DNA of 64,000 bases from assembly GCF_042453785.1 (NCBI RefSeq), contig NC_091673.1, positions 4,862,501-4,926,500 of the forward strand, read 5' to 3'. How positions within the stretch are numbered: the stretch's first letter is position 1; each line of letters starts with the position of its first letter. Positions 59,167 to 64,000 of this stretch are shown here, piece by piece. The position numbers and the translations under genes were made by a program. The notes beneath the pieces were generated by a model that ran no database searches, was not told the origin of the DNA, and was given only the letters and a program-made list of their open reading frames with translations. The stretch is from Malus domestica (Eukaryota > Streptophyta > Magnoliopsida > Rosales > Rosaceae).

Positions 59167-59284
59167 TGTTAGGACCCAAAATCCCACGTTGGAACAACAG
59201 CCTGTGTCGGGATAGTTTGTTTACGAGCTGGTTTTGTAAGGTAAGTTGTAGTACCATTCAGCTCGTATCAATTGGTATCAGAGC
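59167..59284 (+). mobile_element. LTR plus primer-binding site, TRIM-like remnant
   Basis: A 104-bp segment begins TGTTAGGACCCAAAATCCCA and ends CTCGTATCA at 59270. After two bases comes TGGTATCAGAGC (59273-59284), the complement of the initiator-tRNA-Met 3' end used as primer by most plant LTR retrotransposons. The very short LTR suggests a TRIM. No second LTR or coding sequence was found, so only the 5' end remains. Confidence 0.7.
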
Positions 59285-59766
59285 AGGGCCGCCTACAAGA
59301 GAGAAAAAGGATTACCATTAATGTCGACAAAGTGGGCCGATGAGAATTTTTTTTTCCTTTTTTTTTTCTTTAAAAAGAGAACCAATTGGTGGCTTCATCA
59401 TGGTAGTACAATCTTTGGAGGGCCGAAGAGGCTCATAGAGACATTTCAATCTCCTATGGTCATTATCGTGTGATTCACTAGCATCAAGAATCGAACTCAA
59501 AACGTACCGTTTGAAATACGAATCTGAAATTCATCCAAACCACTTGGCCACAAGAATTAGTCGGCTGTTATATTGGCAATGCCACGTTCCTATTTAGGTT
59601 TGCCAAGTTCATTCACGGCATTTGAAATAATTGTCACGTGACTAGGTTTTGGCATCATCTGTTTGAAAAAAAAAGAAAAAGAAATTATTTCCACAACTAT
59701 GTAATCGCAGAAGCCCGTTCAGATTGGTTGGTATACGTTTTGGCATTTCCAGGCCCCATTTTGAAA

Positions 59767-60177
59767 GGGTGTATTCAATTAAGAATTTGAAATATTTTAA
59801 TAAATTTATAAATTCATAAATTTTTATGAAGTTTGACTGATTTGTAGAGATTCCATGTAAAATTTTGATTCAATTCACTCGAAATCTCATGGAGATATGT
59901 AAGATTTGTGGATGCTTAAAATACACTACAAAATCTCTCCAATTCCCTCTAATTCCTCAACTTTTCCAAATTCTTTAAATTATAATTCTAATTGAATACA
60001 CCTGGAATGTTATAAATTTCTTTAAAATTCTAACTAAATACACCTAGATTTCTAAGGATTTTAATAAACTATCTTTAAATCCTAATTGAATTTCAGATAA
60101 TCACTTAAAATCCAGATTGAATACATCTGGATTCATTAAAAGAATTAAAATCCCTCAAAATCCCAATTGAATACTTG
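59767..60177. repeat. MITE-like element with GGGTGTATTCAATT ends
   Basis: The left end GGGTGTATTCAATTAAG pairs with CCCAATTGAATACTTGG at the right. The AATTGAATACACCTGG-type motif recurs several times inside (about 59988, 60032, 60114), so several elements may be nested or the ends may be repeated subterminally. No coding capacity. Confidence 0.65.
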
Positions 60178-60880
60178 GTTCAAAATAATTCAATGGAGTT
60201 ACGGGTGAAAGCCCGAATGCAAACGCTGGTCATCGCAGTTTATTTGTATTGTTTGGGCATGTTTATATAGAAAACACTTTTGTTTACTGAAAAAATAAAA
60301 TGAAACAACACTTTATACCAACAGTGAATCTTTGGTAGAAGCGTCATATGAGGTCTATAAAGGCCGAGGAAGAAGTTGCTATGTTGTCACAAATAGGATC
60401 AAATTAACAGAAAAAACAGGAGAACTTGTGAGTGTTTCTGTCCTGTTGAAGTTTTTTCCCATGTCCGGGATGTGGGTACCATGTGTTTTCTCTCATAATA
60501 ACAAGTTTTCAAACAATTTTTCATTTTATCTTTTAATTTTTTTTTGTGATAAATGATAATGTTATTAGGTTAAATTGTCGGTGAAGATCGAACTTGCACC
60601 AAAATACATAGATATTATTACTTTCTACTGCTGCACTAAACCGCCGTCTACCTTTATTGTTATTTAATTAGTGCATTATGCATATGCGAAAAATAAAAAT
60701 AATTGTTTGAAATTCGAAAGGTGTAGAAGCCACAGGAGGCGCATGTGGTCAGTTAAATTTGGCTGCTCTCAACTTCTTCACATGCACGCGCATGCCTTAG
60801 TTTTTTTTTCTCTGGTTGTGACCCTTTGATTGATTGTTACCTTCTCTTCTCGTGCAAGTTAAAAGTTAAAAATAAAAATA

Positions 60881-62938
60881 GGGTAAATTATATAGTAACT
60901 ATTCAGGTTTGAGGTCTATTATAACCCAATATAATATCTTTAAAACATTTTATTTTCAGACCTCACGTACTATTTTATTTCAAAATAATACCTCTGTTAG
61001 ATTTGTCATTCATTGATCTGTTAAGCATTGACGTGACTGCCACGTGGTTGTCAAATATGTGACACGTGGCAAAATAATAATTTTTTAATTAAAAAAAACC
61101 TAAATCTTCTAAATTATAAAAAAAAAAGAAAAAAAAAGCTGAAAACTTATCCCCCCTCCTCCTCCTCTCTTCTCCCCGCAACCCCCAAACCTAGAAACCT
61201 TATCCCCCATCGTCCTCCTATCTTCTCCCCCATCTTCATCTTCTTCCCCCTGCAACCTAGGAAAAAAAAAAAAAACCCTTCAGTTCGTCTTTCCCCATCA
61301 TTTCCCCCTCTCTTCTCCCACATCTTCATCTTCTTCCCCCAACCCCCTACCTGCAACCCAGAAAAAATAAAAAAAAAAACCCAGATCTCGTTTACGCGTC
61401 ATTGTCGGGTTCGTGAGGTGGGAGGAATGGATGTGGATTTAGGGAGTGGGGGGGGGGGGTGTGTGTGTAGAGGAGGGAAAAGGGTGGGTGAGTGCGAGGG
61501 CAGGTGCGGAGGGAGGGATGTAGGTTTCTGGGTGAGGTGGGTTGTGAGGGAGAGAGGGGCTCCGCAGGGGGGAGGTGGGTCATGGGGGAGGAAGGGTCTT
61601 AGGGGGGTGGGGTTCTTTCTGGGTTTCTGGTTTTGGGGGTTCATAGGGGTGGGGATTTTCTTTCAGCTTTTGATTTTTTTTTTCTTTTTCTCTGGTTTGG
61701 GGATTGTGGGGGAGGGAGGGTTTTAGGGGGGGGGGGGGTGGGTTCTTTCTGGGTTTTTGGTTTGGGGGGTTCACGGGAGTGGGGGTTTTCTTTCGGCTTT
61801 TGATTTTTTTTTATTTTTAAGAAGATTCAGGTTTTAAAAAAAATGAAGAAATTAGGTTCTCATCCTTACTTTTGCTTTATCAAGGTACTTGGTATTAATA
61901 ACACATTAATTATTTCAATAATAAAATATTTTTTATTTCTAAATATATTCATTTAATGTTAAAAATGTTACAAGTAGTATATTTATATTTATGGTTAAAT
62001 TTTTTATCATATATTTTTATTTTTATTTTTAGTTTGTACCCATTTTTAATTTGTACCAATTTTCTTTTTAGTTTTAATTTGTACCCATATATTAATTTCT
62101 TTTTATGCCCGTATTTTTTAAAGTTTTATTTGTATTTGTACCCATTTTTTTTTTGCTAAATGTACCCATGCTAATTATATGTACCCATTCATGTAATTTT
62201 TTCAAATTTTTAATCTTAAAATGTACTTATTCTTAAATATACCAATTTGTTATATGTAAAATGTACCATTTTATAATATATATATAATCTATTCAATTTT
62301 TTTTCTAATCAATTTTTAAACTTATATGGGTACATTCTTTTTTCTTTGATTTGAGAATGTATCCATGTTAAGTTTAATCGAAGAAATTTACTAATATTAT
62401 TAAGCCTAATATCTTTTTTTTTGTGATTTTGAAGAATGTACTCATGTTTTGATACAATAATTCTTTGGTTAATTTTGATGAATATACCCATGTTTACACA
62501 CACACACACACAATAGTATATTTATATTTTAATATTTTTAATCCCACAAATTATGGTTTTTTTATTTAAAATCTCATTAATATAAACAAATATAAATTTC
62601 AATTTTTAATTTAAAAAATATATTAACGTACATAGAAATAAAATTATCACATTAATTTTAGGGACTTGGATCAAAATTTGAAAACCAACAAGGTTTTAGT
62701 CAAAGAATATTCATAGTTAGGGACCGCATCCAAAGTCTCAAAAAAAAAAAATTATTTTTGCCACATGACACACATTTGGCAGTCACGTCAGCGATTAACG
62801 GATCAATGACTGGAAAATCTAATGAATGTATTATTTTGAAATAAAATAGTACGTGAGGTATGAAAGTGAAATGTTTTAAATATGTTGTATGAAGTTGTAA
62901 TAAACCTCAAACTTGAAAGGTTACTATGTAATTTACCC
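60881..62938. mobile_element. Mutator-like element, 2058 bp, non-autonomous
   Basis: Terminal inverted repeats of about 200 bp begin GGGTAAATTATATAGTAAC and end GTTACTATGTAATTTACCC, with long matching stretches such as CCTCACGTACTATTTTATTT. The 9-bp direct repeat ATAAAAATA at 60872-60880 and 62939-62947 is the target duplication expected of the Mutator superfamily. Inside are a C-rich pyrimidine block (61150-61380), a G-rich block with two similar halves (about 61440-61800) and an AT-rich part with many TTTGTACCCAT motifs (62030-62360). No transposase is seen. The long open frames in the G-rich block are artefacts of skewed composition. Confidence 0.88.
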
Positions 62939-62947
62939 ATAAAAATA

Positions 62948-64000
62948 AAACCACTACAAACACGTGCAGTAAAAACCGCAATCGGGATTTTACAGTGATG
63001 ATCCCAAGCCCCAGCCAACGACTAACGTCGACATACCAACTTAATTACCAGGAAGCACGCCAGAAAAAAAGTTTACATATTGTCCGGGGATTTAGTACTT
63101 TTTTGTCTTGGAAAAGTAGAAAATTCCCGATTAAGTGCAGTTTGTGACCCCTAATATTTTGATTATGTTTTGTTTTATTATTGTTGGTTATATTTAGATA
63201 TGAATATTTAACTTAATTAGTTGCATTAAGGTCTTCAGAGTATATATTGGAGAAATACTTTAAGTAAAATAGCAATGCAATATCAGTAAGCTGTGCTTCT
63301 TTAGTCTCACTCTCCTCCAACCAAACTATGGGCGGGTTAGTTCTATTACCAGAATTAGATACTAGGTCAATAAACTGATATGACACTCATATTTCAGATT
63401 ATTCTATCTTATAACGGGTGAAAAACTAGTTCAGTAGACTAGTCAGACCAACCAACTAGTAAGGTTGGTCTCACGATGTGTAAGACTTATCTATTAATAG
63501 TTGTAATACATCAGGTTTGATGTTTAAATGTACGACAATATGTTGATGCTACAAAAGAATATATTATTTAGATAGTAAAACAGAAACAATTGAAGGCATG
63601 AGGTCTTATAAAATAGCGTTTGACCAAGATGTCTTGTATAAGTATTTCTCCATTAACTATATAGTATAATTTGTAGTTTTAAACTTTATGTTAAGAATCT
63701 ATCCATGGCTCCAAAAATGTTATGCTTGAACTTGAAGGGTAAACTGCTAAAAACATGCTTAATCTGTACTTTATGTTTTTTTTAATTAGGGTTTAAATTG
63801 ACAAGAAGCATGCTTAACTCATATAATGAAAGCATTACAATGAGTAGTAAAGTAAAATTAGACAGATTTTTTGCCTGGGAATCCGGTTTAGATTTTGACA
63901 CAGACGAGACCACACGTGCATGCTCTAAACCCAAAGTGCTTAATTGGAGATCAGCCGGGTCAACATTCAACAATGTCATACAACACACACTTGCACAGTA
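62948..64000. other. Intergenic to window end, no gene seen
   Basis: AT-rich. The frame at 63782-63988 (minus) is followed by the window edge and shows no recognisable motif; it could be part of a gene outside the window, but nothing supports that. Confidence 0.4.

Noticed and set aside
59480..59560. tRNA-like sequence
   Set aside because: GAATCGAACTC resembles a reverse box B, but no cloverleaf could be built around it.
61147..61774. Several long Gly- or Pro-rich open frames on both strands
   Set aside because: They arise from C-rich and G-rich low-complexity blocks inside the Mutator-like element; stops are rare there by composition.
1..64000. CRISPR arrays, operons or bacterial-type systems
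   Set aside because: The DNA is plant nuclear; the repeats seen are MITEs, SINEs, tandem duplications and microsatellites, not spaced arrays.

Overview
This is nuclear DNA from a flowering plant. The genes have GT-AG introns, the noncoding DNA is very AT-rich, a TGGGCC-rich (site II) promoter is present, and the protein families are plant-specific (HVA22, PRAF-type RCC1/FYVE/BRX, PLS-class PPR). The noncoding DNA is packed with MITEs, tRNA-derived SINEs and small LTR-element remnants. An Au-type SINE and the MITE families resemble what I recall from apple and pear, so a woody rosid, perhaps Rosaceae, is my inference; I cannot prove the species.

Layout. 0-3 kb: MITEs, one nested in another. 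3.1-4.9 kb (+): a five-exon HVA22/TB2-DP1 gene with a Copia-type remnant in intron 4. 5.9-11.3 kb (+): a nine-exon PRAF-like gene (PH, RCC1 repeats, FYVE, BRX), preceded by a 30-bp tandem array of W-box-like motifs. 11.6-13.4 kb (-): an intronless E-class PPR gene, convergent with the PRAF gene. 13.56-14.61 kb: a 283-bp tandem array just upstream of the PPR start. 15.1-17.0 kb (-): a three-exon gene for a mitochondrial protein resembling GCD1, with a duplicated site II promoter. 17.2-23.8 kb: SINEs, hAT-like elements and a foldback of about 0.8 kb. 23.9-24.4 kb (-): an intronless acidic, probably nuclear protein of 193 residues with a clear TATA box. 24.6-38.4 kb: gene-poor DNA with MITEs, two Au-type SINEs with perfect target duplications, and a PPR relic. 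38.4-40.7 kb (-): an F-box/kelch gene with a 5' UTR intron. 40.7-55.1 kb: gene-poor DNA with MITEs, SINEs, tandem duplications and a decayed plastid 23S rDNA insertion. 55.15-57.16 kb (+): a seven-exon secretory cyclophilin (CYP23-like). 57.2-64 kb: an LTR with primer-binding site, MITEs and a 2.06-kb Mutator-like element with a 9-bp target duplication.

The genes do not form a pathway, but the set is informative. From memory, Arabidopsis has an E-class PPR gene (At1g26900), an F-box/kelch gene (At1g26930) and CYP23 (At1g26940) close together, and its paralogous F-box/kelch gene At1g74510 lies next to HVA22A (At1g74520). The window therefore looks like an ancestral gene block stretched by transposon insertions. 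I found no gene system that is clearly new. The best leads are the W-box-like array, the promoter-proximal 283-bp array, the long foldback, the compositionally odd Mutator-like element and the unnamed 193-residue protein.
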